Below are positions 6,072 to 12,990 of a stretch of 19,842 bases of DNA, one piece after another. Location: assembly GCA_900752345.1 (NCBI GenBank), contig CAADVA010000253.1, positions 1 to 19,842 of the forward strand, written 5' to 3'. The translations under genes were made by a program, and so were the position numbers. The notes beneath the pieces are model-generated. The model had not been told where the DNA came from. It searched no databases and saw only the letters and a list, made by a program, of their open reading frames with translations. The DNA comes from an uncultured Collinsella sp. Its GTDB lineage: Bacteria; Actinomycetota; Coriobacteriia; Coriobacteriales; Coriobacteriaceae. How positions within the stretch are numbered: the first letter of the stretch is position 1; each line of letters opens with the position of its first letter.

Positions 6072-8629
6072 CGACAAGAACGCTTGCGCAAGACGAGGGC
6101 AATGCCAAGCACCGCGGCAGCTGCAACCAGCAATCCCAAGACCAGCGTGAGGGTCGAGTCGCCAGCGTGAGGCAGCGAGCCGTCCTTCGGAGTCTTCTTA
6201 GTGGCCGTCGTGACGGTGGTCGTGGTGCTGCTCGACTGGTCGTTGCCGCCCGTCTGGCTGCCACCAGGCTGATCGCCGCCACCCGGCTGCGAAGGATTGG
6301 TGGGTTTCGTCGGATCCGGAGTACCGGGATCAATCGGATTCTCCGAATTCTCCTTGCGCTGGATCCAAACCTGGCAGCCATAGAACGGGTTGGCGGTACC
6401 AAGGCACAGACCCTGGTTGGTCACCGCAAAGGTGCGCAGACCATGGTTATACGGATCGTTAAAGCCATTGGTCGTCAGCGTCGTAAAGTTCACGCCGTCC
6501 TCGGTCACATACATATCAAAGCCGCGCTCGGCATCGCGCAGGTAGTACATGCACGTAAGCACGCTCTGCAGCTTCTTGAGGTTCTCCTCGCTCAGCAGCT
6601 TATCGAGCGCATCCTGAATATCGCCCGGCAGCTCGGTGCCATAGGCATCCTCGTACTGCTGCTTCAGGCTCTCATAGCTATCGAGCATGTCCTGATACTG
6701 GTCGGCAAAGGACTTGAAGTACGCGATCTCGCCATCGATCTTCTGGACATAAGCGGCGTCGTCCTCAAAGTCCTGGGACATCGTCGAGGCCTGATCGCAA
6801 AGATCGCCCGTGGCATCCTCCAGCGCATCGCTTAGATCGCCAAAGCCCTTAGCAACCTCGGTCTTCTCGTCATCGACATCGACGGCCTCGTTTGAATCAT
6901 CAACCTCGGCAGCTTCGTTCGAATCATCGACCTCGACGGCCTCGTTTGAATCATCGTCCGCAAGCGTGTTCACGGGAACGATGGGGTCGTCAGGCGATTT
7001 CTTGTCGAGCAGGTGATCGAGCAGGTCCCTAAGGCGCTGAACCTGAGAGTCCCACTCCTCGGGCGTCATATCGATAATGTCGCCATTGGAGAACTGGCCG
7101 ATCGGCTCAAGCAGGCTCGCGGTATCAAAGGTACCGATATACAGCTTGCCGTCGAACTTCTGCATGCGCCAAATGTACTGGTTCTCGTTTCGGCCAAAGC
7201 CCGAAGTCAGGCCGGAAATGCCGCCCTCGGGGAACATGTCGGTGCGATCGCCAACGACGAGCTCCATGTTCTCGTCCTTGTCCATGCGATAGATGTTAAC
7301 CGACTGCTCAAGATTGGCATTCACAAACGAGCAGTCAACGCCGCCCATGCTGCTCTTGCCGCCCTCTTCGGTGTTGGATTTGTTGAACAGGATGCGCTCG
7401 AGGGCAATCTCCTCGTCGTTGTATTCACCGATATAGAGGTAGTCGTTGTAGACGATGAGGTTGGCAGCGCCAGAACGGGTACGGGCAGGATCGATGCCAA
7501 AGCAGTACTTTGCACGGCACTTTGGATCGGTCGCATCCTTATCGCCAACAATGGGAGTCCACGAATAGCTGCCGTCGGCGTTCTTGTCGCCACGAACCAT
7601 GGCAAACGACTGCATGGAATTATCATCGGGAGCGTTCTCGGGCGTACCGGTGCAGATGGTCGCATAGAGATGGCCATTGTACGAAACCATATCCCAAATG
7701 GCGCCACCGTAGATGCTGTCCTGATAGCGAATCGCCGGATAGCCAAACAGCGTCTTCGAGTTAGCAATCTCGGTGAAGCTAGCCTGGCCCTTCGAAGGGT
7801 CAGATGACGTCAGGATTGTCGCCACAAACTCATTGCCCGCTTTACCCACATTGCTGATGACGAGCTGGCCATCATGGACGCACATGCCGCGGATACCGGT
7901 TGAGATGCCCTGCTTGTAGGCATCGCGGTAATCGTCCACGCTCGAAAGGCCCTGATAGACAACTTTCCACTCATCCGTCTTAGGATCGATCTCGTATACA
8001 GAAGGCAGACCGCTTTTGCCGCCATTGGTCCTGACGCTGCCGCAGAAATAGAGCTTACCCTTATAGCTCACGGCATTGCGGAACAAAGGACCGACGCCGT
8101 TGAGCGATTCAGAGAGCAGCAGCTTGGTCTCACCGGTCTTGGTATTGATCTTAACCAAGATGCCGCCGCTGTCCTTGTCGGCCGTGCCGTCCTCCTTCTG
8201 CTGTCCATAGAAGAACGTGCCGTTAAACATGGCCTCCAGCGTCAGGCGCATGGTCTCGGCATCAAAGGAATCGCCCAGCGTGCTGTCCATGAGCGTAAGC
8301 GTGTTGCCCATCGCCGCATAGCAGGTGCCCACATAAAGCCAGTCACCATAGCTCGCAGCCGCCCAAGTGTAGCTCTGGCCGCGATCGCCTTCGTTGTTGG
8401 CCGTATTACCATCGGCACCCGGAACGGCAACGGCACCGTTACCCTGGTAGTCGACGATGCCATCCGGCTGCGACGTTCCTACCGTAGGATGCGAGAGCTT
8501 CTCAAAGGAATACCCATTTCCCGCATTGTAGGTAACGGCACCCGAAGCGTCTTCGGCGTGCGCCGGCAGCGGCGATACCAAGATAGCGGCAAGCGCTGCC
8601 ACCAAGCCAAGTGTTCTCACTCGTCTCAT
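6068..8629 (-). CDS. Large sortase-anchored surface protein with propeller-like repeats
   Basis: An 853-residue cell-wall protein of unknown function. It has an N-terminal signal peptide (MRRVRTLGLVAALAAILVSP, ending AHA before EDA). A long extracellular region repeats a motif such as GDWLYVGT, GKLYFCGS, GHLYATIC, DYLYIGEY and GKLYIGTF, suggesting a beta-propeller. Then come three acidic DDSNEAVEV-like repeats, a helical segment, and a DGVNF...GLRTF...GLCLGTANPFYG block that looks like a further blade. The C-terminus has a Pro/Gly/Ser/Thr-rich wall-spanning stretch, the sorting motif LPHAGD (about 819), a hydrophobic helix and the basic tail RKRSCR. LPHAG has Ala in place of the usual Thr. 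I chose the ATG at 8627-8629, preceded by GGGGAGG ten bases upstream, which starts the signal peptide directly; an ATG 16 codons earlier lacks a ribosome site. Confidence 0.85.
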   Translation of the reverse strand: MRRVRTLGLVAALAAILVSPLPAHAEDASGAVTYNAGNGYSFEKLSHPTVGTSQPDGIVDYQGNGAVAVPGADGNTANNEGDRGQSYTWAAASYGDWLYVGTCYAAMGNTLTLMDSTLGDSFDAETMRLTLEAMFNGTFFYGQQKEDGTADKDSGGILVKINTKTGETKLLLSESLNGVGPLFRNAVSYKGKLYFCGSVRTNGGKSGLPSVYEIDPKTDEWKVVYQGLSSVDDYRDAYKQGISTGIRGMCVHDGQLVISNVGKAGNEFVATILTSSDPSKGQASFTEIANSKTLFGYPAIRYQDSIYGGAIWDMVSYNGHLYATICTGTPENAPDDNSMQSFAMVRGDKNADGSYSWTPIVGDKDATDPKCRAKYCFGIDPARTRSGAANLIVYNDYLYIGEYNDEEIALERILFNKSNTEEGGKSSMGGVDCSFVNANLEQSVNIYRMDKDENMELVVGDRTDMFPEGGISGLTSGFGRNENQYIWRMQKFDGKLYIGTFDTASLLEPIGQFSNGDIIDMTPEEWDSQVQRLRDLLDHLLDKKSPDDPIVPVNTLADDDSNEAVEVDDSNEAAEVDDSNEAVDVDDEKTEVAKGFGDLSDALEDATGDLCDQASTMSQDFEDDAAYVQKIDGEIAYFKSFADQYQDMLDSYESLKQQYEDAYGTELPGDIQDALDKLLSEENLKKLQSVLTCMYYLRDAERGFDMYVTEDGVNFTTLTTNGFNDPYNHGLRTFAVTNQGLCLGTANPFYGCQVWIQRKENSENPIDPGTPDPTKPTNPSQPGGGDQPGGSQTGGNDQSSSTTTTVTTATKKTPKDGSLPHAGDSTLTLVLGLLVAAAAVLGIALVLRKRSCR
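6874..6954 (-). repeat. Three tandem 27-bp repeats in the surface-protein gene
   Basis: Three adjoining 27-base units at 6874-6900, 6901-6927 and 6928-6954 differ at only a few bases. They encode the acidic nonapeptide DDSNEAVEV with small changes. Because the unit is a multiple of three, copy number can change without breaking the frame. Confidence 0.85.
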
Positions 8630-8712
8630 AAAGCTATAGCCTCCCCTGACCTTAAGCCCAGTTTTAGCATTTCTCATCTCTGTCCACGTTTAATTGCGAT
8701 CTGGGCGCAGCA

Positions 8713-8741
8713 ATAATCAGCGTATAAATATACACCTGTAA
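8713..8741 (-). promoter_or_regulatory. Candidate promoter of the surface-protein gene in an AT-rich gap
   Basis: On the minus strand TTACAG (-35, 8736-8741) and GATTAT (-10, 8713-8718) are 17 bases apart, but both hexamers are imperfect. The spacer contains a small dyad, GTATA-AA-TATAC (8722-8733), which could be an operator or chance. The surrounding gap, 8630-8902, is much richer in A+T than its neighbours. I saw no gene or known RNA in the rest of it. Confidence 0.35.
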
Positions 8742-8902
8742 TTTTTTGGACGGGTTAATAGATGCTCGATTGGTGGCGAATTCCGCGCAAACCATCACCA
8801 AACTCCACTTTCGCCGCATCTAAAGATTATTTTTTGCGCAAATTTTTGGATACCGATAGTCACAATGGGCAGGAGGCTGGTACCCACCGGAGAGGGCAAC
8901 GC

Positions 8903-9286
8903 CTACATTTTCATAACGTAATAGCCCGCGCCCCTCACCGCCGTCTCGAGTGCGTCGCGATCAACCGGGCGCTTCGAGCGTACGCGTGCCGTGTGGTCCG
9001 CATACGTCACCGTAGCCCACACGCCATCAAGCGTATTGAGGGCATTGGCTTCGTTCTGAGCGCAGCCGTCACAGCTCATGCCGCCGATGAGCAGCTCGTC
9101 GCTATAGGGATAGTGCGATGCATCGGTATCCACCACAACAACCTTTTTGGCCCTCTTGCCGCTCGCGCCATCGCTGCAACAACTCTTCCCGTGTGTCGAA
9201 GCGGCAATGCGACGCAGTCCAAAAAACATGCCGACGGCAATGACAGCCAGCACGATGAGATTCGCAGGGTTGAGCAAGTCACTCAT
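8903..9286 (-). CDS. Membrane-anchored heavy-metal-associated (CopZ/HMA-like) protein
   Basis: This 127-residue protein has one N-terminal membrane helix (about 8-23, ANLIVLAVIAVGMFFGL). A short linker with a vicinal Cys pair (Cys36-Cys37) and Lys residues follows, then an HMA domain of about 65-127. The metal-binding loop GGMSCDGCAQN carries Cys72 and Cys75, the CxxC pair that binds Cu(I) or similar soft metals in CopZ/Atx1 proteins. The likely role is metal capture or delivery at the membrane; copper is favoured by the operator upstream. The ATG at 9284-9286 has AAAGGGGA upstream; an earlier in-frame TTG is weaker. The gene stands alone, with no P-type ATPase beside it. The ion and its partner are inference. 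Confidence 0.82.
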   Translation of the reverse strand: MSDLLNPANLIVLAVIAVGMFFGLRRIAASTHGKSCCSDGASGKRAKKVVVVDTDASHYPYSDELLIGGMSCDGCAQNEANALNTLDGVWATVTYADHTARVRSKRPVDRDALETAVRGAGYYVMKM

Positions 9287-9314
9287 GCGTTCCCCTTTCA
9301 AGTAGCACTATCTA

Positions 9315-9333
9315 GATACCCCCATGGGGTGTC
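9315..9333 (-). promoter_or_regulatory. CsoR-like copper operator
   Basis: GATACCCC-CAT-GGGGTGTC is an inverted repeat with 7 of 8 half-site bases matching. It resembles the G-tract dyads (TACCCC...GGGGTA) bound by CsoR-family Cu(I) sensors. It lies just downstream of the candidate -10 of the HMA gene, so binding would block transcription until copper is present. No csoR gene is in the window. Confidence 0.6.
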
Positions 9334-9336
9334 TCC

Positions 9337-9368
9337 ATCTTAACCCAAAATCATGTCCGTTCGGTCAA
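9337..9368 (-). promoter_or_regulatory. Candidate promoter of the HMA-protein gene
   Basis: On the minus strand, TTGACC (9363-9368) and TAAGAT (9337-9342) are both good hexamers but are 20 bases apart, longer than normal. Long spacers occur at MerR-activated promoters, but the CsoR-like dyad just downstream fits repression better. The -10 may instead be a neighbouring, weaker hexamer. Confidence 0.45.
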
Positions 9369-9394
9369 TTAGTTTCCCTATTCAAACTTTTTAG

Positions 9395-9422
9395 TTGACC
9401 AAGGCTTACTTTCGTGTATAAG
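9395..9422 (+). promoter_or_regulatory. Promoter of the DUF3793-flavodoxin operon
   Basis: TTGACC (-35, 9395-9400) and TATAAG (-10, 9417-9422) are separated by 16 bases in an A+T-rich stretch. The predicted start of transcription is near 9429, giving a leader of about 30 bases before the GTG start. Confidence 0.65.
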
Positions 9423-9441
9423 TTTTCCTAGGCTAACAGTT
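9423..9441 (+). promoter_or_regulatory. Possible DtxR/IdeR-like iron operator
   Basis: The 19-base stretch TTTTCCTAGGCTAACAGTT has the core TAGGCTAAC. By eye it matches the DtxR/IdeR consensus (TTAGGTTAGSCTAACCTAA) at about 11 of 19 positions, all in the centre and one edge. It covers the predicted transcription start. A related, inverted TTGACCAAGG lies at 9395-9404. Iron control would suit a flavodoxin operon, but the outer bases match poorly. Confidence 0.3.
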
Positions 9442-9460
9442 TAGATCCGTAAGGAGCGTC

Positions 9461-10165
9461 GTGACTCGAACCATAGACATCCCAACGTTTCAGGCGGCAG
9501 TCGTGCGCAACTGCTCCCCCACGCTCGCGGGCATCAAACCGGCATCGCTCTTTACCTATCCAGGAGTTTATGCCGATCAAGACGGCTCAAGCGTAACTGC
9601 GGCGATCGAGGATCGCCGAGCACGCCTGCTCAACGTTATCGCCCGGTGCAATCACGAGCTTAATCCGTTCGGTATCCATCTGAGCGTTTTGGTCTGGCGC
9701 CCCTGCTGGGCGCTCGTATACGCATATCGGCCCAATAGCCTCGCCACTTACCTTGCTGACCCGCGCGCCAAAACGGCACTCGCCAAGAAGGGCTACGACA
9801 CCGGCAACCTCTCGGCATGTCTTGTGCACCTGGCATCACGCATCACGCTCGCGAGCAATAACGCCGCGGAATGCGCCTGCGGCCAGACTCGATGCGCACT
9901 GGATCAGCAAGTCTGCTGCAACAACGACTGCGCCTGCGAATTTCCACACGAGATTGGCTACTTCCTGGGGTACCCCTGCGACGACGTATACGAGTTCATC
10001 GCCCAGCGTGGCGAGAACTACAAGATCTTTGGAGCCTGGAAGGTCTATACGAATGTCGAGCAGGCACTTGCGACGTTTGATGCGTACCGTGCCTGCACCC
10101 AACACCTCACCTTTATCTATCAGCAGGGCTGCAGCTTGGCGCACCTTGCCCAGGCGACCCGATAG
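9461..10165 (+). CDS. DUF3793 family protein with a cysteine cluster
   Basis: A 234-residue protein of unknown function. The C-terminal half has the DUF3793 hallmark FPHEIGYFLGYPCDDVYEFI (about 161-180) followed by GENYKIFGAWKVYTN (about 184-198). Just before it, seven cysteines fall within 22 residues (138, 140, 145, 152, 153, 157, 159), an arrangement that could hold a metal or an iron-sulfur centre. No signal peptide or membrane helix is seen. The GTG start has AAGGAG four bases upstream. A flavodoxin gene follows 46 bases downstream with no terminator between them. DUF3793 genes commonly sit beside flavodoxins in anaerobes, so a redox or iron-stress role is plausible but unproven. Confidence 0.82.
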   Translation: MTRTIDIPTFQAAVVRNCSPTLAGIKPASLFTYPGVYADQDGSSVTAAIEDRRARLLNVIARCNHELNPFGIHLSVLVWRPCWALVYAYRPNSLATYLADPRAKTALAKKGYDTGNLSACLVHLASRITLASNNAAECACGQTRCALDQQVCCNNDCACEFPHEIGYFLGYPCDDVYEFIAQRGENYKIFGAWKVYTNVEQALATFDAYRACTQHLTFIYQQGCSLAHLAQATR

Positions 10166-10211
10166 AACGTACAAACCGCGGCCGCACGCCGCACAACCGA
10201 AAGGACTCAAC

Positions 10212-10631
10212 ATGAGCAAGATCGCCGTCGTCTATTGGAGCGGCACGGGCAACACCGAGGCCATGGCAAACCTCGTTGCCGAGGGCACCACGTCCGCGGG
10301 CGCCGAGGCCGAAGTCATCCCCTGCGCCGACTTCTCTGCCGGCAGGGCCGCCGACTATGATGCCTTCGCCTTCGGTTGCCCCGCCATGGGCTCCGAGGAG
10401 CTTGAATACGATGAGTTCCAACCGATGTGGGACGAAGTCAAGGAGACCCTCGGCGACAAGAAGGTCGTCCTCTTTGGCTCTTATTCGTGGGCCGAAGGCG
10501 AATGGATGGACAATTGGAAGGCGGACGCCGATGAGGCAGGCGTCAACGTGGTCGACTCCGTCATCTGTTACGACGCCCCCGACGATGAGGGCGAGGCGGC
10601 CTGCCGCGCCCTTGGAGCCGAGCTCGCCTAG
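10212..10631 (+). CDS. Flavodoxin (short-chain, FMN-binding)
   Basis: A 139-residue cytosolic electron carrier that can replace ferredoxin when iron is scarce. The phosphate-binding loop WSGTGNTEAMA (about 9-19) is intact. The FMN-contacting loops are seen at CPAMGSEELEYDEFQP (about 57-72) and GSYSWAEGEWMDNW (about 93-106), with aromatic residues placed to stack on the flavin ring. Length fits short-chain flavodoxins. The ATG at 10212 has AAAGGA upstream. It is co-transcribed with the DUF3793 gene and ends just before a strong bidirectional terminator. Confidence 0.93.
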   Translation: MSKIAVVYWSGTGNTEAMANLVAEGTTSAGAEAEVIPCADFSAGRAADYDAFAFGCPAMGSEELEYDEFQPMWDEVKETLGDKKVVLFGSYSWAEGEWMDNWKADADEAGVNVVDSVICYDAPDDEGEAACRALGAELA

Positions 10632-10690
10632 CGGCAATGAGCTCCGCCCGTAACGCGCTCTGCGCCAAAACACATTCGTGTCCCAACAAA

Positions 10691-10724
10691 AACGGGAGCC
10701 GGATCACATCCAGCTCCCGTTTTC
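10691..10724. terminator. Bidirectional intrinsic terminator (flavodoxin / ABC ATPase)
   Basis: AACGGGAGC (10691-10699) pairs with GCTCCCGTT (10713-10721), with further pairing of GGAT/ATCC inside. A T-run follows on the plus strand and an A-run precedes it, so it works for both converging operons. Confidence 0.9.
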
Positions 10725-10748
10725 TGCTATGTCAGTCATATAAAGCAG

Positions 10749-11501
10749 CTATGAGATATTGCCCAAAAACGCCTTGGTGCGCTCGCTCTTAGGATGGTCG
10801 AAGACCTCGCTCGGCGTGCCCTCTTCCACGATAACGCCGCCGTCCATAAAGACGACGCGGTCGGCGACATCGCGGGCAAAGCCCATCTCGTGGGTCACGA
10901 CGATCATGGTCATACCGGCACGCGCAAGATCGCGCATGACGCCCAGAACGTCGCGAACCAGCTCGGGGTCGAGCGCCGACGTGGCCTCGTCAAAGAGCAT
11001 GACGTGAGGATTCATCGACAGGGCGCGGGCGATCGCCACGCGCTGTTGCTGACCGCCCGAGAGCTGGCTCGGCATAAAGTCAATGCGCTCGGACAGGCCA
11101 ACCTTGGTCAGCTCCTCGATGGCGATCTTCTCGGCCTCTTCTTTGCTGCGCTTGAGTACCTTTTGCTGCGCAAGCATGACGTTCTTTTTGACTGACAGGT
11201 GCGGGAACAAATTGAACTGTTGGAACACCATGCCCAGATGCGTACGTACCCTGTTGAGGTCGACGCCCTTGGCGCACACATCCACGCCCTCAACGACAAT
11301 CGAGCCGCTCGTGGGATGCTCCAGACGATTGATGCAGCGAAGCATCGTCGACTTGCCCGAGCCCGAGGGGCCCAAGACCACAACGACCTCACCCTTGTGC
11401 ACATCGAGATCGATGTCGCGCAAGACCACGTTATCGCCAAAGGCCTTCTGGAGGTTCTTGATGCTGACGACGACCTCGTTCGAGTTATTGGTTTCGCTCA
11501 T
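10749..11501 (-). CDS. Polar amino-acid ABC transporter, ATP-binding protein (GlnQ/HisP type)
   Basis: A 250-residue nucleotide-binding subunit. It has Walker A GPSGSGKS (44-51), the Q-loop in VFQQFNLFP (about 92-100), the signature LSGGQQQR (147-154), Walker B VMLFDE (about 167-172), the D-loop SALD and the switch histidine in VVTHEMGFA (His204). The close match to GlnQ/HisP marks an importer for polar amino acids. The ATG start has AAGGAGG seven bases upstream. It is the last gene of a three-gene minus-strand operon and follows the permease gene by 12 bases. The substrate cannot be told from this subunit. Confidence 0.95.
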   Translation of the reverse strand: MSETNNSNEVVVSIKNLQKAFGDNVVLRDIDLDVHKGEVVVVLGPSGSGKSTMLRCINRLEHPTSGSIVVEGVDVCAKGVDLNRVRTHLGMVFQQFNLFPHLSVKKNVMLAQQKVLKRSKEEAEKIAIEELTKVGLSERIDFMPSQLSGGQQQRVAIARALSMNPHVMLFDEATSALDPELVRDVLGVMRDLARAGMTMIVVTHEMGFARDVADRVVFMDGGVIVEEGTPSEVFDHPKSERTKAFLGNIS

Positions 11502-11513
11502 GATAGGACCTCC

Positions 11514-12875
11514 TTACAGACCGGCGATGTGATCGGCGGGCGTCGCGACGACCTGTCCGGCGCTCTTGGTGGGACGCTTCTTTTTGGTTTCGGCCGTCCC
11601 CAGAAGTCTCGCCTCAAGACCGCTTACCAAGCGAGCGAGCGGCAGGGTGATGACCAGGTAGAACAGGGCGGCAACCACATACGGCGTGATGGAGCCCGTC
11701 GTGGCCACGATGGTGCGGGCGTTCATGACGATCTCGACCACGCCCACGGCCGCGAGCAGCGACGTATCCTTGTAAAGCAGGATAAACTCACTGGTCAACG
11801 TAGGCAAAACATTGCGGAACGTCTGTGGAATCATAACGTAGAGCAGTGTCTGGAAGGCATTCATGCCCAGCGAGCGCGCGGCCTCGTTCTGGCCCTTGGG
11901 GATCGACTGAATACCGGCGCGGAAAATCTCGCACAGGTAGGCGGACGAGTTCATGGCCATGACGATAACGCCCAGCACATAGTCGTCAACCTTGACGCCG
12001 GCCAGCGGCAGGCCAAAGAACGCGATGTAGATCTGCAGGAACGCCGGCGTACCGCGGATGATATTCACATAGATGCCGGCAAGACAACGAAGGATACGCG
12101 ACTTGGAAATGCGCATGAGCGACAGCGCAAAGCCAAAGGGAATGGCCAACGGAAATGCCACGAGCACGATCGAGAGCGACATAAGGAAGCCCTTAAAGAC
12201 GATCGGCAGGCTTTGGACCAAAATGACCGGGTTTAAGAACAGGCGCAGGAACATATTGGAGTTCCAGGCCTCGACCCACGGCTGCTCCTTAAGATCGGCC
12301 AGGAAGTTATCGAATGCCGTCACGCCCTTGATCTCGACGGAAGGAATCTTGGAAATCTTCTTGGTCGAACCGTCGGCGAGCGTATAGGTGCCGCTAAAGG
12401 CCTCTTCGCCGCCCTCGACGGGAAACGTCACGCCGTAAACCTCGACACGGAAATAGCCGCCGGCAGGCGCCGTCTCGCCAAAGTCGATTTTGAGCGTCTG
12501 GCCGTCAGCCTTGCACGTTGGCTTCATGGGCGTACGATCCATGAGGTCCTCGCCCGAGAGCATCGTCAATCGCGTGTCATCGGTATCAAACGTCGTGCCG
12601 TCGACAAACGTCAGCGAAAGACCGCTCAGCTCCTCGTCGGCATCGGCCTGGACCTCCCAGGTAATGCGCGTCTCGGTGCCGCCGACCACAGCGCTGCCCG
12701 AACCGGTGTTGGGTCGGGCGGTAATCTTTGCAGTCTCAAGCGCCTGGGCGGTCGTGGGCGCATATGCCCCCGCGCACACCAGCGCGAGCACCACGGCCAT
12801 GACGCAGGCTAGCTTTTGGAGCATCGAGGGCAGTGGATAGCTCTGGCCCATAGCTCCTTGGTTCAATCGAGACAA
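11514..12875 (-). CDS. Amino-acid ABC transporter permease with a secreted N-terminal domain
   Basis: A 453-residue protein. The C-terminal part (about 215-425) is a HisM/GlnP-type permease with several membrane helices, a NIIRGTPAFLQIYI segment and the EAA loop EIFRAGIQSIPKGQNEAARSLG (about 316-337) that contacts the ATPase. The N-terminal part is unusual: a signal-like helix (about 18-46, ending TTAQA) followed by about 150 residues of beta-rich sequence facing outside (for example ITWEVQADADEELSGLSLTF). Stand-alone permeases of this family are about 220-280 residues. The TTG start at 12873-12875 has AGGAG five bases upstream; the ATG eight codons later has AAGGAG only two bases away. The gene lies between those for the binding protein and the ATPase. 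Confidence 0.88.
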   Translation of the reverse strand: MSRLNQGAMGQSYPLPSMLQKLACVMAVVLALVCAGAYAPTTAQALETAKITARPNTGSGSAVVGGTETRITWEVQADADEELSGLSLTFVDGTTFDTDDTRLTMLSGEDLMDRTPMKPTCKADGQTLKIDFGETAPAGGYFRVEVYGVTFPVEGGEEAFSGTYTLADGSTKKISKIPSVEIKGVTAFDNFLADLKEQPWVEAWNSNMFLRLFLNPVILVQSLPIVFKGFLMSLSIVLVAFPLAIPFGFALSLMRISKSRILRCLAGIYVNIIRGTPAFLQIYIAFFGLPLAGVKVDDYVLGVIVMAMNSSAYLCEIFRAGIQSIPKGQNEAARSLGMNAFQTLLYVMIPQTFRNVLPTLTSEFILLYKDTSLLAAVGVVEIVMNARTIVATTGSITPYVVAALFYLVITLPLARLVSGLEARLLGTAETKKKRPTKSAGQVVATPADHIAGL

Positions 12876-12935
12876 GGTGGCTCCTAACGTTTAAGTTGCC
12901 GACATAACGGGGCGGGATGACGCCCATTCAAGAAA

Positions 12936-12970
12936 CGCAAAGGCCCTCTCCGCCAAAACGGAAAGGGCCC
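12936..12970 (-). terminator. Terminator between binding-protein and permease genes
   Basis: GGCCCT...AGGGCC arms with inner CCG/CGG pairing form a hairpin about 20 bases past the stop of the binding-protein gene. On the minus strand it is followed by TTTGCGTTTCTT. Partial read-through would give more binding protein than permease, as is usual in such operons. Confidence 0.75.
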
Positions 12971-12990
12971 GCGTGCAATCAAGCATCTAT

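Noticed and set aside
8822..8856. AT-rich palindrome around TTTGCGCAAA as a Fur-like or phage site
   Set aside because: It is short, far from any start codon on the plus strand, and matches no operator that I can name.
8762..9343. 193-codon plus-strand frame opposite the HMA protein
   Set aside because: It has no ribosome site or domain and is antisense to a gene with a clear GMSCDGC metal site.
11199..12236. 345-codon plus-strand frame opposite the ABC permease and ATPase
   Set aside because: It is rich in His, Arg and Asp with no domain, typical of a shadow frame; the minus-strand genes carry all ABC motifs.
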